NCBI GenBank assembly: GCA_028023455.1
Contig: JAQFVV010012530.1
Coordinates: 2,023,501 to 2,087,500 of the forward strand
DNA length: 64,000 nt
From: Epiperipatus broadwayi
Lineage: Eukaryota; Onychophora; Udeonychophora; Euonychophora; Peripatidae
Direction of reading: 5' to 3'
Shown here piece by piece: positions 24,548 to 36,114 of the stretch (position 1 is its first letter; each line of letters begins with the position of its first letter). The notes beneath the pieces are model-generated. The model was not told the origin of the DNA and ran no database searches. It worked only from the letters and a program-made list of their open reading frames with translations. The position numbers and the translations under genes were made by a program.

Positions 24548-25453
24548 TTATAAGTTTCCCGAAAAAAATTCTTTATAAATCAAACTCCCTAAAACTTCAC
24601 TTCCTTGCTTTCCTAAATGCAACCCATCTTTACTATATAACTCTCTCTTTCCAATAAAACAATCCCATACATCCACAAACATAACATTATTTCTCTCACA
24701 CAATTTTTTCAATCTCTCATTTATAGAACATGCCCTATCTAACAAATAACTCTTGTCAAACCTTGGTAATAATCCAACTATTCCTACTCTTCCTTTAATC
24801 ATAATCAAATTCCTAATCAAATCTACATACTCATCCATTATTCTCTCTGATGATTCTAATAAATTATTAGTCCCCACCATAACATATACATCTCTACTAC
24901 CTTGTTTTTTAACTTTATCTGCTACATCCCTAATTCTAGCTCCAGGCAAACATACTCTTACATACCTACTTCTATTTTCCCTTGCAATTATATCCCCACA
25001 TTCTCTAATTAGTGAATCTCCTATCAATACTGTTTCATAATCTACTTTTTCTGCTCTATCCATAACATTTTCTAATACCTTCTGGTCCTCCTTATCTATT
25101 TCTTCCTTATCATTCCTACTCAATAATTCCTTTATCTCCTCACATTTTATCTCTAATGATTTTAATTTTACTTCTACATCCTTCAATTCTTCCTCTATCT
25201 TATTTATTCTTTGACTAATCATCTCCATTACACTATTACTTTCTCCACCCACTATTCTTCGACTATCTACACTTTGAAAACACTTTCTCACCTCTTTTAT
25301 CATATTAATACACTGACTGCATAACCATAAACCTTTTACATCCTTCCTAGTCTTATTTAAACATTTCAAGTGATATACCCCATCACATATAGTACATTCT
25401 ACTACAGCACGCTTAATTTCATTTTTCCGATTATATAAACATTTTGAAATACA
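24548..25453 (-). CDS. LINE ORF1: PHD-like zinc finger and SGNH/GDSL esterase (5' end open)
   Basis: The frame is open from the (TA)n tract near 25455 to the stop at 24548. The first ~45 codons hold Cys/His pairs in PHD order: C-x3-C, 14 residues, C-T-I-C, x4, H-L-K-C, 13 residues, C-S-Q-C. The first pair has one extra residue compared with a normal PHD finger. A predicted coiled coil follows (ISQRINKIEEELKDVEVKLK). The C-terminal half is an SGNH hydrolase with GDSL, GTNN and DGLH, giving the Ser, Asn and Asp-His catalytic residues. Such ORF1 proteins bind element RNA and have an esterase of uncertain role in CR1/L2-type LINEs. No ATG is seen in frame upstream; a TTG lies at 25369. The start is therefore uncertain and may be truncated. 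Confidence 0.85.
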   Translation of the reverse strand, partial: CISKCLYNRKNEIKRAVVECTICDGVYHLKCLNKTRKDVKGLWLCSQCINMIKEVRKCFQSVDSRRIVGGESNSVMEMISQRINKIEEELKDVEVKLKSLEIKCEEIKELLSRNDKEEIDKEDQKVLENVMDRAEKVDYETVLIGDSLIRECGDIIARENRSRYVRVCLPGARIRDVADKVKKQGSRDVYVMVGTNNLLESSERIMDEYVDLIRNLIMIKGRVGIVGLLPRFDKSYLLDRACSINERLKKLCERNNVMFVDVWDCFIGKRELYSKDGLHLGKQGSEVLGSLIYKEFFSGNL

Positions 25454-25515
25454 AATATATATATATAAAATACAATACCCGTTATAAAATATTATATATA
25501 TAAAAAAATAACAGC

Positions 25516-26205
25516 AAATACAATATTATAGTTTAAATTCTTTTATAGCATTTTCGATTACATGGTAATCCTTATCAGCTTTAACTGAATTTCAAATTTT
25601 TTAAACTTAATGTTACATATATTTCCATAAGCTGTGTATGACCATATCTGTGTATAACATCATCCTTATATTTATCAATCAAAATTGCCTCTTTAATCTT
25701 CCTTTTTTTTATGATTTCTTTCTTCCATTAATATTTTTATTTCATTACTATCAAATTTAAACATATAATTACTAGTTTTTTCATGGTCAAAGAATACTGA
25801 AGCTGTATTAAATTGACTATTTACATTATTTTTAATTCGATTATATAATAATTGATGCTCCTTCAATCTTTTTTCCATAGAACATCTCGATTCACTGATA
25901 CATAATTTCTGACATCCACATAAAATCTGATAAATTATATTACTTCTTTGCAATTTAGGAATTATACTCTTAGAATTATTAATCAATCGATTAACATTTG
26001 GAGGAACACAAAATGAAATATTATACTTTTCTTTAAATATATTTTTAATTAATTTAGATTGCATGTTATTTATAAATGGCATAAATATCCATTTTTTATT
26101 ATCTAAAGTAACACTGCAAACTCTTCTTCTTATTAAAAGAATTTACTGTACGCAAGATTTGGTTTTTATCATAAACAACCTTTAAAAATTCATTAGCAAA
26201 GAGTT
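25516..26205 (-). pseudogene. Penelope-like element fragment, left arm (GIY-YIG domain)
   Basis: The minus strand encodes PFINNMQSKLIKNIF, then a GIY-YIG-type nuclease core: IIYQILCGCQKLCISES followed by RCSMEKRLKEHQ. This layout (reverse-transcriptase thumb, then Y-x-I-x-C-x-C and Y-I-G-x-x, then RLKEH) is diagnostic of Penelope-like retroelements. The YIG motif is CIS here, so the nuclease is probably dead. The piece between the arm centre and PFINN is in another frame. It is 5'-truncated and joined head to head to the copy at 26216-26924. Confidence 0.85.
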
Positions 26206-26215
26206 TTAAATATTG

Positions 26216-26924
26216 AACTCTTTGCTAATGAACTTTTAAAGGTTGGTTATGATAAAAACCAAATCTTGCGTACAATAAATTCATTTAATAAGAAGAAGAG
26301 TTTGCAGTGATACTTTAGATAATAAAAAATGGATATTTATGCCATTTATAAATAACATGCAATCTAAATCAATTAAAAATATATTTAAAGAAAAGTATAA
26401 TATTTAATTTTGTGTTCCTCTGAATATTAATATGTTAATCGATTGATTAATAATTCTAAGAGTATAATTCCTAAATTGCAAAGAAGTAATATAATTTATC
26501 AGATTTCATGTGGATGTCAGAAATTATATATCAGTGAATCGAGATGTTCTGTGGAAAAAAGATTGAAGGAGCATCAATTATTATATAATCGAATTAAAAA
26601 TAATGTAAATAGTCAATTTAATACAGCTTCAATATTCTTTGACCATGAAAAAACTTGTAATTATAGGTTTACATTTGATAGTAATGAAATAAAAATATTA
26701 ATGGAAGAAAGAAATCATAAAAAGAGGAAGATTAAAGAGGCAATTTTGATTGATAAATATAAGGATGATGTTATTAATAGGCAAGTTGCAAATATGGCCA
26801 GCACACAGCTTATGGAAATATATGTAACATTAAGTTTAAAAAATTTGAAATTCAATTAAAGCTGATGAGGATTACCATGTAATCGAAAGGGCTACAAAAG
26901 AATTTAAACTATGATATTGTATTT
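26216..26924 (+). pseudogene. Penelope-like element fragment, right arm (GIY-YIG domain)
   Basis: The inverted partner of 25516-26205. The longest frame (26443-26859) reads IIYQISCGCQKLYISES, RCSVEKRLKEHQLLYNRIK and continues past the left copy's stop to IDKYKDDVINRQVANM. YIS replaces the usual YIG. The same frame break as in the left arm separates the first ~40 codons from the PFINN segment, and a further indel lies near 26420. The copies differ by scattered substitutions. No reverse-transcriptase catalytic core is present in either arm. Confidence 0.85.
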
Positions 26925-29900
26925 ACCTTTAAAATTTATATATATATATGAGGAAGAGTTGGAAGAATATTTTTATTTATAAAAGATATATTATTATTAT
27001 GAAAGCAATTAGTGACAAATTTAATCCATTTTCAATAACTGTGATATAATAAAATCAATTATAATTACCTCAGTTACTACTAGTTGGTGGAAAAGAAGCA
27101 TAGAGTCAAACTTCCTGCAAAGCTGTCCTGAAGGAAAACTAATTGATCTTCTTTTTTCTCTTGTATAGAAATTCTAGAAGAGAGAAAAAAATAAGTTTTA
27201 GTATTCTTTCAATGTTTATCTTGCATTTGTAGGTGTACAATATAATTTATAAAGTGAAAGTATATCTCCCTCACTTGTTGTGCTTGTTTAATCGTAACCG
27301 AAATAAATGACTACTAATTTATAATATTATATCTTTTTAGATACACTTAAAATTTCCACTCTATCATACATTCTTAAAACACTTGAAAAAACAAAAAGAC
27401 TTTTAAGATGCATTTCATGCTAAACCAGGATTCTTCAGTTAGCCCAGTACACAATCTCATATATATATATATATGTTTTCATCATTAGTTCGCTATCTGT
27501 ATAAAATTATAACTATTAGATTTAGGAGTGTCAAACTTTTGCATTCACAACTTGGATAACATCTACTCTAACCTAATAAATAATTAGTAATAATCTGAAA
27601 TGGATCAAACTGTAATCAAATATATAACGAATAAAGCGGTGGGAAATATAAATAAATAAATAAGAATACAGCAAATAAGCAAAGAATCAACATCAGACAC
27701 TTATAAGTAATAAACATGTCATCAGTATCAAATAAATAATCATAGTCATATTAGCAACAATAAATTAACAATCATCCTTTATAACTGAATTTAAAAGAGA
27801 CATAATATAAAATCTTAGGCTAAAAATCATTTAGCTAATGCCAAATTGTGGGACATATTATGAAAGCAATCACCAATATTTCAACTGATGCCTATACATA
27901 AGTGCTAAAATTTCCTTGAAAGATCAATAATTAATTAAAATTATTATTTATTTATACATTGTTATAGACAGCAGCAGAAATTTCTTTTCAACTCCTATGA
28001 ATACTAAACCTTAACAAATAAATTTCCTTTCAGATTGTATTACTTTTGCAAATATTTCTCTGATATAGTTAGTTCTATGTCTAATATTGGATCTATTGCT
28101 GAGAAATCGTAATAGCATTTCCAAGATATATATTAATTTTATTAATAATCATGTATTAGATTAGATATTGATAATGGGGATTAGGATGAATTTTAAAACA
28201 ATGCAGTACTATAAATAAAATTTTAAAAAAGTCGTAGAAAAAATCGGGTGAATTATTGCTTGAGAGTAGAGCTGACTTGAGGGACCAGTACACTGCGTGT
28301 GTGTAGGGGGGGGGGGGAGTAATATAATAAACACCTATCTTATTTTCAAAAAATAGATATATTGGTTCACAATTAATATAAATAAAGTCACAATGATTCT
28401 CTGTGTCAAAAATTATTTATTTGGAATCAGAATTAACAAAAAAAAAAATTTAATGTATAAAAATCATTAGTTATTATTCCATTTCACATCAATGTGACAA
28501 GATCACTGTGAAACATTTACATTATACCTAATTGAAAAATCTGCGCCAACACACATTCAGAGCATCTACAATTGTATTACTTCGATATGTTAGTCATTGT
28601 AGGACATCCAATAGAGTTTTGCCAAAACAAAAAAAAGGAAATGTAAGTATATATAATAAATGATAAAATGTTTTGATTTTTTTTTTTTGCTCTCGCAAAA
28701 GACGTAGACCGCGTAGGCCGGAACCTCATTAAATACGAGCCTTGTGTTGCTGGGCCATTCGCATCTTCTCATAGTGGATTTTTTTGAAAGTTTATGGGAA
28801 GTTTGAGCACTAGAAGGAGCATTAAAATTTAATCACAATCCATGATCACGCATCAAACCATGCAGGTGAAAGAGAGAGAGAGAGAGATTGGATTTCAACT
28901 AAGATTGGAGTATTTGTAGCTTTATCTTTTTTTAAAAAAGATGCAAGTTCATCATTAAGGGTGACAAAAGTTTTGTACATTTGTTTGTATTATTAAACTA
29001 TGTACGCACAACAAGACCATCCCGTGGGTTTGCATCGCCTTTCCATTAAAAATTAAAAGATCTCAAAATACCCTAACACATTATGAATCATCTTGAGGAA
29101 AGCATATTAAAATAAAGGAAAGAAAAAACACAAATAGGAAAAAAAAATTTTAAATTCATTTCTTAGAAACGTTCATTAGTGAAAATTTCTAAATCTAAAT
29201 TGATATATATTTCATTTTCTGTACTTAATATGGATAATTTTTAAAATCGTTTTTGTAAAACATGCAATATTGATTGATTTTTTTATTAATTTTAATTTTG
29301 AAAAGGATATTTCTTCATAAACACTGTGTAGGATGTTGTTAAAAAATACGTATGGCTATTATAAAATTGGGAAATAGCGTTATTTTCAAATATATATTGC
29401 AAAATATCTAAATAACATTAAGTGTCAAACTTTGACACAAATCAATTGATGGAAGTATATTAATAATTTTTATTAGTCATTCATTAAACTAGAGATTATC
29501 CATTTAATAAATAATATTACTGAAATATTATGTCATTTGTGATTTTAAATTTGTGTTGAAGCTTGTACCTTTTATATAACTACCCAGCAATTCAGTCTCT
29601 CACTGATATCTCTCACATTTGAAACTGATAAATATGAACAAACAGTTCAGCATATAATTTATTTTTTATTTTTTTATGAACGTATTCGTTTAAATCACTC
29701 CTCATTTGGGCCGCTTATTTCATCGCATCATTTGCATTCAAATACAGAACGGGTTTTTGTCCATATATATATATATGCAGTGCATTCATTTATCTGCTGC
29801 TCGAAAGGTCAGTTTTAATTAGTTAATTAACTTAAATCAAATCTTCATTCACTTTAAGTAAACTGTATTTTTCTTTTGTTATCAATTTTCAGCGTTGTTA

Positions 29901-31629
29901 AATAAAATTCAAACTTCTTATCACCGCCAAATAATAAAAAAAAACTTTTTTTTTAAAATTTATTGTACAATTTAAGTATGTGTATGTATATATATATAAA
30001 TTATTCTAAATAAAAATCTTTTCTTTTAATAAGGGGAGAAAAATACTACTTGCGATGCTCTTTAAAATTACCCATGTCTCTAAATAGACTACATAGATAT
30101 GTAACTTATTAAGGTTATATACTGAACTATTTACATATATATGGTTCAAGTATGTTGGCATTAAGTAAGATTTAAAAGTTGAAAAAAAGTAAAATTTAGA
30201 AATAGACAATAAATACTATTTATTCATTATGTAATTAAAGACAATAAATACTATTTAGTTTTTTTTTTTAATGTAATTTTTCTTTATATATGTACAATAA
30301 GAGTTGTTTGCATTTGATATTATTTAATTAAAGTTAAAATTGGAGGGAATATAAATGCATACAGATTGTTTACCCAGATAAACAAAAAAAATTATAAACC
30401 TAAGAGATTACAATCAGAGAAAAACCTTTTCACAATAATTAAATATGGCCAAGAGAATTTATAAAAAAATAAAAGACTTTGTAACAAAAAAGAAAAATAG
30501 ATGTACTATTAACTTGTATTTTGATAACAAAAAATAAGAATATATGCACAGAAATCTAAAAAAGCTGACCTGAGGTTATAAAAGAGGCAGGTAAACTGCA
30601 AATAAGTCTTTTTACTAAATATTTCATGCAGATGGGTGAGAGGATGAGACCTAATTGTGGCTCTCTTGCTCTCTCAACTGTAATAACATTCAGGAATATT
30701 TATTTGCTGAACCAATGCATCAGACAGGAATAGAAACTAGAGCATTTTGCAGACAGGTTTCTTGTCATAAAAAGGTCACTCCAAAAGATTCACATCTAGC
30801 CATGCCTTGCAATGGACCAGAAATATAAAAATATTAACAGGAATCAAAGTTAACTTACCAATGAGCTCTTTCATCCCAAAGAAATACATGTATGCTACTA
30901 CAATCTACATAAACTCAAATAACTTACCGGTAAGCTAAAATTCATACCCTACTTGTGCCAAATTCAATATGTTTGCAAACTAAATTTAACTATAGATTTA
31001 AACTGTATGTTTATAATACTGATAGAGACATTTGCTATTTATTATTCAAGAGACTATTTCATTTATGGCCTAAGAAGATTTTAATGAGAATTGTTTTAAT
31101 TATTTAACATTTTTGTCTGGATGAGCACATGTATGTTCTTTCCATTTTATTAAAAATTAATTGTTAAATATTTTAATTGGTTTTACTAAAATATTTAACA
31201 TTAGTATAACACTTTTGTTGCACATTCTTAATTTTAGTTATTTAGATTTTATTATTTAAAAGATTATTAATTTTAGAGAATTGTATAAATCACCTTTGCC
31301 AATATGCTTGTTTAATAGTTAAGCCTAGGGAAATTTCTTTAAAAAATATTAAATGTAGTTATCTACTGTGAATCTGCTTGATGAATGTTAGTGAGTCTAC
31401 AGACTCTGGTGCCCTCATAAATAAATAAAAAACTAACTCTGTTAGCAATTCAAATCATAATAATTATTAGTTCAAGTTAATCAGGAAATATAACTATGTT
31501 AATGAAATATCTGAATTCCTACATGGTCAGAATATTCTTGTTGAAATATTTTGATTAACTAGCATTCCATAGTGCATAATATAAGGCCTAAATGTGAAAT
31601 TTAAAATGTTATTATATATATATATATAT
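26925..31629. other. AT-rich stretch, almost nothing recognised
   Basis: Twelve G lie at 28306-28317, a short (GA)n at about 28871-28887 and several short (TA)n tracts. Apart from the tentative exon-like patch at 28729-28809, no coding signal, element terminus or tRNA-like head was seen in 4.7 kb. Confidence 0.45.
28729..28809 (-). pseudogene. Exon-like or processed-pseudogene-like patch (very tentative)
   Basis: On the minus strand a pyrimidine-rich run ending CTTCTAG precedes a frame reading AQTSHKLSKKIHYEKMRMAQ and then QHKARI before TAA. The residue composition looks protein-like compared with the surroundings, and base composition rises here. About 40 bp past the stop is an A-run (plus-strand T-run at 28676-28688), so either a terminal exon or a fragment of a processed copy is possible. 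I do not recognise the protein. Chance is a real alternative at 26 codons. Confidence 0.15.
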
Positions 31630-33571
31630 TATAACAATCCAAAAGAAAGTGGAGAACGAATCTAACCACAATCTACGATATCTGCACTACACGGGTGCCA
31701 TCTAGGCATTTGAGCCTAGAAAAATTTATAAAGTAGGCAGATATGCGCTGTTAAGATTCCACTTTATTTAAATATTCAGATCATTAGCCCAAGTCACTAG
31801 CTCAGGGAGTAGCAGAGATAATAAAATATAATTTTATATCTTAAATATAAAAAAAAATAAAAGCCACTGCCAGTAAATAACAAACAAATATTTATTTACG
31901 CACATATAAAATCATTCTAAATTTGAGGAATAAGTTTAACATTTTAGATTTTTATATTAATCTTTAATTTTACATTTAAAAAGATTGCAATGAGTTTAAT
32001 ATTTATTTAGTGAGTCGAGTATGAATAGACTACATAGATCTGCATTTGAAAAGAAAATATTCTTTCCCTTATTTAACCTTAGGCCAAAAGTTCACAGTCA
32101 AACCAGCACCAATCCATCTGATACATTTATGTATTCAATGTAGCATGAAAATACGACAACACAAAATACTATACTGTCAGGAATGTACATCTGAACAGTA
32201 AGTAGAGTTAGAGAAGACATTGTCTCACCACTAACAGGAATGCTACATCTGTTGGCGAGTAGAACAATAAACAAAAAACTCCATAGGAAAGGACTGCAGT
32301 CCTTTGCCGACTTACAAACCCATCCATAGGCAAACAGAAGGTGTGTGGCATATATATACAATCCTGCCCATAGCTGATCTCATACTACATCTACTAATTA
32401 CACAAATATATCCAATCCATTGAGCTAATTCAACTATGAAATGAATAACCTAAGATTACCCTTCCTTAAACGACATATATAACTTTACAAATCTATATAG
32501 ACATTCACGCCTGACCTAAATTTAACATTTAGATATGTTCACACAGATGAATTTTATACAATTTGTTTTATAATGTTGAGTATAGATTGGCTGCATAGAT
32601 TCCACGGTTAAAACATTCCAGAATAAACATAACTGATCAAAATACAAAGTCATCGATAATGTCAATTGCAGAGGGAAAATGAGAAGCCCAAGTAGCATTC
32701 AACATAAGATGCTGCAATGACACTAATGACCTATATATTCCAATTGAATATGAAACAGCAACACAATTAACAGCTAACGAATCCATGCAATGTCTATACC
32801 CAACTTGAATTTCATGCATTTAAATAATTTATACAATAAGAAAAAAAATGGAAATGATTTTTATCAAAAGCAAAACATATAAAATTAAACATTACCAATT
32901 GATTTTAAACTTAAAAGTCAGATAGAAGTTTATAAGCTTGAACGAAAGTTCTTAATTATTTTTAAATGTTAGAGTTCATGTCAATAGCTTACAGTAGAAG
33001 AATCACTGCTCTTGATGTAAATTTCCACGGAGTCTTTATTTGAAAACCCGGTCAGATGTTCCGGAAGTAGCATTAGCTGGTTCATTTTGGAATCACAGTC
33101 AGTTCATTTTTTTTAAATAAGTGGGAGAGAACGACAAGTGCGTCTTGTCGTTCGTCTCACCAAATCAAGTTTGAAACTGTCAGGAAACTGAATATTTCTC
33201 TTTTTATAATCCTCCTATGGATTCCATGAACAAAAACATCACTGTTCCATTTTTTCGTTATGGTCCGGGCCTTTATTTGCTGCTTCTATATTGGACAAGC
33301 TAATTTTTATTCCTTATCTAATTTTCATCTGACTTTTTAATTACACAAGAGCCCAAGGCTAGCTTGCTTTTCAATTAAGAAACAATCATTTCCATTTACA
33401 GATTACAGGAATTAATTAATACCTGTTTTTATTTTAATTACGTTATTTCTTTATTAAAATATTTTTATATTTAAATCTTGTATTTTTTTTATCAAAAAAG
33501 TACGTTCAAATACTTTTTTTATTTATAAAAAAAAAATATTTTTAAAGTTTTGAATCTGTGCGAATATATAC
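31630..33571 (-). repeat. LTR of copy A, downstream LTR, part 1
   Basis: Most of the 3' LTR (minus orientation), cut at 33571 by the palindromic insertion and resumed at 37331. It is nearly identical by eye to 38011-39953. A conserved 87-codon frame (32098-32361) is matched at 38478-38741 but broken in copy B, so it is more likely incidental than a gene. Confidence 0.85.
33201..33208 (-). promoter_or_regulatory. TATA box of the LTR (copy A, 3' LTR)
   Basis: The minus strand reads TATAAAAA. The equivalent place in all four LTRs keeps TATAAAA (39581-39588, 52493-52500, 55403-55410). That conservation supports a real RNA polymerase II promoter element. Confidence 0.5.
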
Positions 33572-34788
33572 TGTGCCAGGCATTATCAAATGTCCATGCA
33601 CAAAATCTGCTGTAAAGAATATTACAGCAGATACATTTATGAATTTGTAGATATTAAGCACAACAAATATATAAATGTGCTATTTTAGTAATGGAGTGGT
33701 CCGAGCATTAAAATACCCACACACACCAATTTAAATAATATGAAATTGACATAGAAAATATTGTAGTAAACTCATGTATTTTTTTGGTTTTATATTTCCT
33801 TTTTGTATACGTCTTATGATATGTTATTTTATGTATTTGGCTTTCTCTGAAAAATTCAAATAGAGAAAAGCAATTGTTCCAATATAATTGTACATATTTT
33901 TTTTTTGTAATTACTTTTCTAAAAACTAATTTTATTCTGTAAACTAAGAATGTTAATTGCTTGTGCAAAAATCTGATCAAAAGCAAAATGTTTGATAATG
34001 CTTTAATTAAACTGTTATCTTTTTAAAAATTCTTTTGAATTGATTTTGTGAGCAAGTGGTCTGAGTAATCAATAAGGAATGTTATAATCTAAATGATAAG
34101 ATAAATTGAAAGGATTGGCTGATTCATGCTTCTCAGGGGGCTAGTGGGATTGATATAGTTTGATCAGGGCAGTGAGATTCAGTCTTTCGTTGGCAGCCAT
34201 TCTGGGCAAGTCATTCTGTTCGTTGCTCCAGAATTCTCCAAGCGATCAGCTACTTAGAGAGTCATTTATGAATAGTACTATTAGTGACATTCGTTAGAAC
34301 AAATCTTTTATACAGTTCTTTTAAGAACTCTTGTCGTGGATTGAATAACTATTGGAGACAGCCTATGAAAATTTATTAAATAATCCTCGTTACTATTTAG
34401 ATATATATAAAAAAGAGGATATGAAGCAATATACTAGAGATTCGGCAAAATGACCGTGGGGTAGACAACTAGTCAGTGCACCGCCCTTTCTCTGTCCTAA
34501 GCCGCCCAGATGTGACCACGCCAATTCCAACCGCCAGGAGGATGACCAGTGCCGCCTTACTAAATGGAAGAAATCGTCACCACACAGCCAGTTAACTTGA
34601 AGCCCACTCAGCCCAGAGGAGAAGAATGAAGACGCAGATATAAGTTTATTTTAAGATATTTATTAACATTGAAATCATTAACTTTTCTATTTCCGATTGG
34701 ATATATATATTTTTTTTGTTATTATTATTTATCATTTAAAAATGAGAGTCTCTCGCATATGTATAAATTTACGGTTATTGCGGTCATA
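33572..34788. repeat. Left arm of the palindromic element
   Basis: Reverse complement of 36107-37326 with only scattered differences, for example near 34332-34350 and around 34500. 34440-34640 is GC-richer than the rest and contains GCCGCCCAGATGTGACCACG. Confidence 0.9.
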
Positions 34789-34809
34789 AATGGTAAAGCT
34801 TTTACTTAA

Positions 34810-35318
34810 TTCCTTTGAGTGAATTTTTCTATTTCAAATTAGTATTTTCAACAAAGATGCATGTATATATATATGTGTATGCGTACATTCGCTTATTATA
34901 TTCGGTAAATACGATATCTCATGCTGAATATCTAAAAATGTATTTAACCGGATATCCTTTTTAAGTTATTTTTTTTTGTGACTGCTACACCTCACGATGA
35001 GTGTAAGAAGGGATTGATATATTATAGATTCCCTGCAAGCAAGTACTCTAATAACTTTATATTTAAATAATAGTAAGAGTATAATTGGGCTGCACGTATA
35101 TACATGTATAGAAATTTATCTTTGGCAAAACAGAAATAGATACAGTACCTTATGGTGAGTACGATAGGGTATCTGAGCCAACGCAACACATTGACTTGTT
35201 GAAAATATAAAATTAGTGATATATTTCATTGTGCAAATATGCATAGTTTTTATTATTATATTTCCTATCAATAACAAGGTTTTAAAGTTATCAGTAAAAG
35301 CGTATGCCTGTATGACCG
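34810..35318 (+). repeat. Internal direct repeat, copy 1
   Basis: Begins TTCCTTTGAGTGAATTTTTC and ends TATGACCG. It is nearly identical to 35605-36114. It contains ACCTTATGGTGAGTACGAT and segments resembling the copy B LTR near 53570-53640. Confidence 0.9.
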
Positions 35319-35604
35319 AAAATCTCATATCTGTATATCAAATCACACAAATTAAAATTTATTTCTATTGGGTAAAAGGAGCTCAGACCACTTCCATTAC
35401 TTATAAACATTGTCAATAGTTCTAGGGAATTATTATTGTTCTTATTTAAATTTGGATTTTATCTATTTAAACGCCTTGAAAATCTATATATATTTGGGAT
35501 AATTAATTATTTAGTATTTTGTTATTATATCATCATTTATATGAAACGGTAATGGGTATTTGGGACTAAATAAATATTTAATCACATTATTAAACTTGTT
35601 TCGT
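35319..35604. other. Single-copy spacer at the centre of the palindrome
   Basis: About 286 bp between the direct repeats. It includes GCTCAGACCACTTCCATTAC, which resembles the arm sequence GCTCGGACCACTCCATTAC near 37192. No ORF of note. Confidence 0.7.
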
Positions 35605-36114
35605 TTCCTTTGAGTGAATTTTTCTATTTCAAATTAGTATTTTCAACAAAGATGCATGTATATATATATGTGTATGCGTACATTCGCTTATTATATTCGG
35701 TAAATACGATATCTCATGCTGAATATCTAAAAATGTATTTAACCGGATATCCTTTTTAAGTTATTTTTTTTTTGTGACTGCTACACCTCACGATGAGTGT
35801 AAGAAGGGATTGATATATTATAGATTCCCTGCAAGCAAGTACTCTAATAACTTTATATTTAAATAATAGTAAGAGTATAATTGGGCTGCACGTATATACA
35901 TGTATAGAAATTTATCTTTGGCAAAACAGAAATAGATACAGTACCTTATGGTGAGTACGATAGGGTATCTGAGCCAACGCAACACATTGACTTGTTGAAA
36001 ATATAAAATTAGTGATATATTTCATTGTGCAAATATGCATAGTTTTTATTATTATATTTCCTATCAATAACAAGGTTTTAAAGTTATCAGTAAAAGCGTA
36101 TGCCTGTATGACCG
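35605..36114 (+). repeat. Internal direct repeat, copy 2
   Basis: Second copy of 34810-35318. Its last eight bases (TATGACCG, 36107-36114) are also the first bases of the right inverted arm, so the repeat runs directly into the arm here. Copy 1 is instead separated from the left arm by about 20 bp. Confidence 0.9.

Larger units (their letters stand above)
20914..25455 (-). mobile_element. Near-complete non-LTR retrotransposon (LINE, probably CR1/L2-like)
   Basis: Two ORFs in the standard order on the minus strand: ORF1 (PHD-like finger plus esterase), a 95 bp gap, then ORF2 (APE endonuclease, reverse transcriptase, C-terminal CCHC). A ~95 bp 3' UTR ends in short tandem ACATC units (plus-strand 20914-20938), matching the microsatellite-type tails of this group. 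The 5' end fades into a (TA)n tract near 25455-25510 and no in-frame ATG for ORF1 is visible, so it is slightly 5'-truncated or starts unusually. PHD plus SGNH esterase in ORF1 is known from CR1/L2-type LINEs, but the clade assignment is inference. Confidence 0.9.
25516..26924. repeat. Large inverted repeat made of two Penelope-like fragments
   Basis: Arms of about 690 and 709 bp flank a 10 bp centre (26206-26215, TTAAATATTG). The innermost pairing is GCAAAGAGTT with AACTCTTTGC. Homology stops sharply near AAATA/TATTT on both outer sides, which are AT-rich. Head-to-head partial copies are a known product of Penelope-like retrotransposition. Confidence 0.9.

Noticed and set aside
32098-32361. 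87-codon frame conserved in both LTRs of copy A (also 38478-38741)
   Set aside because: Conservation follows from LTR duplication. The frame is disrupted in copy B LTRs and no domain is recognisable, so I do not call it a gene.
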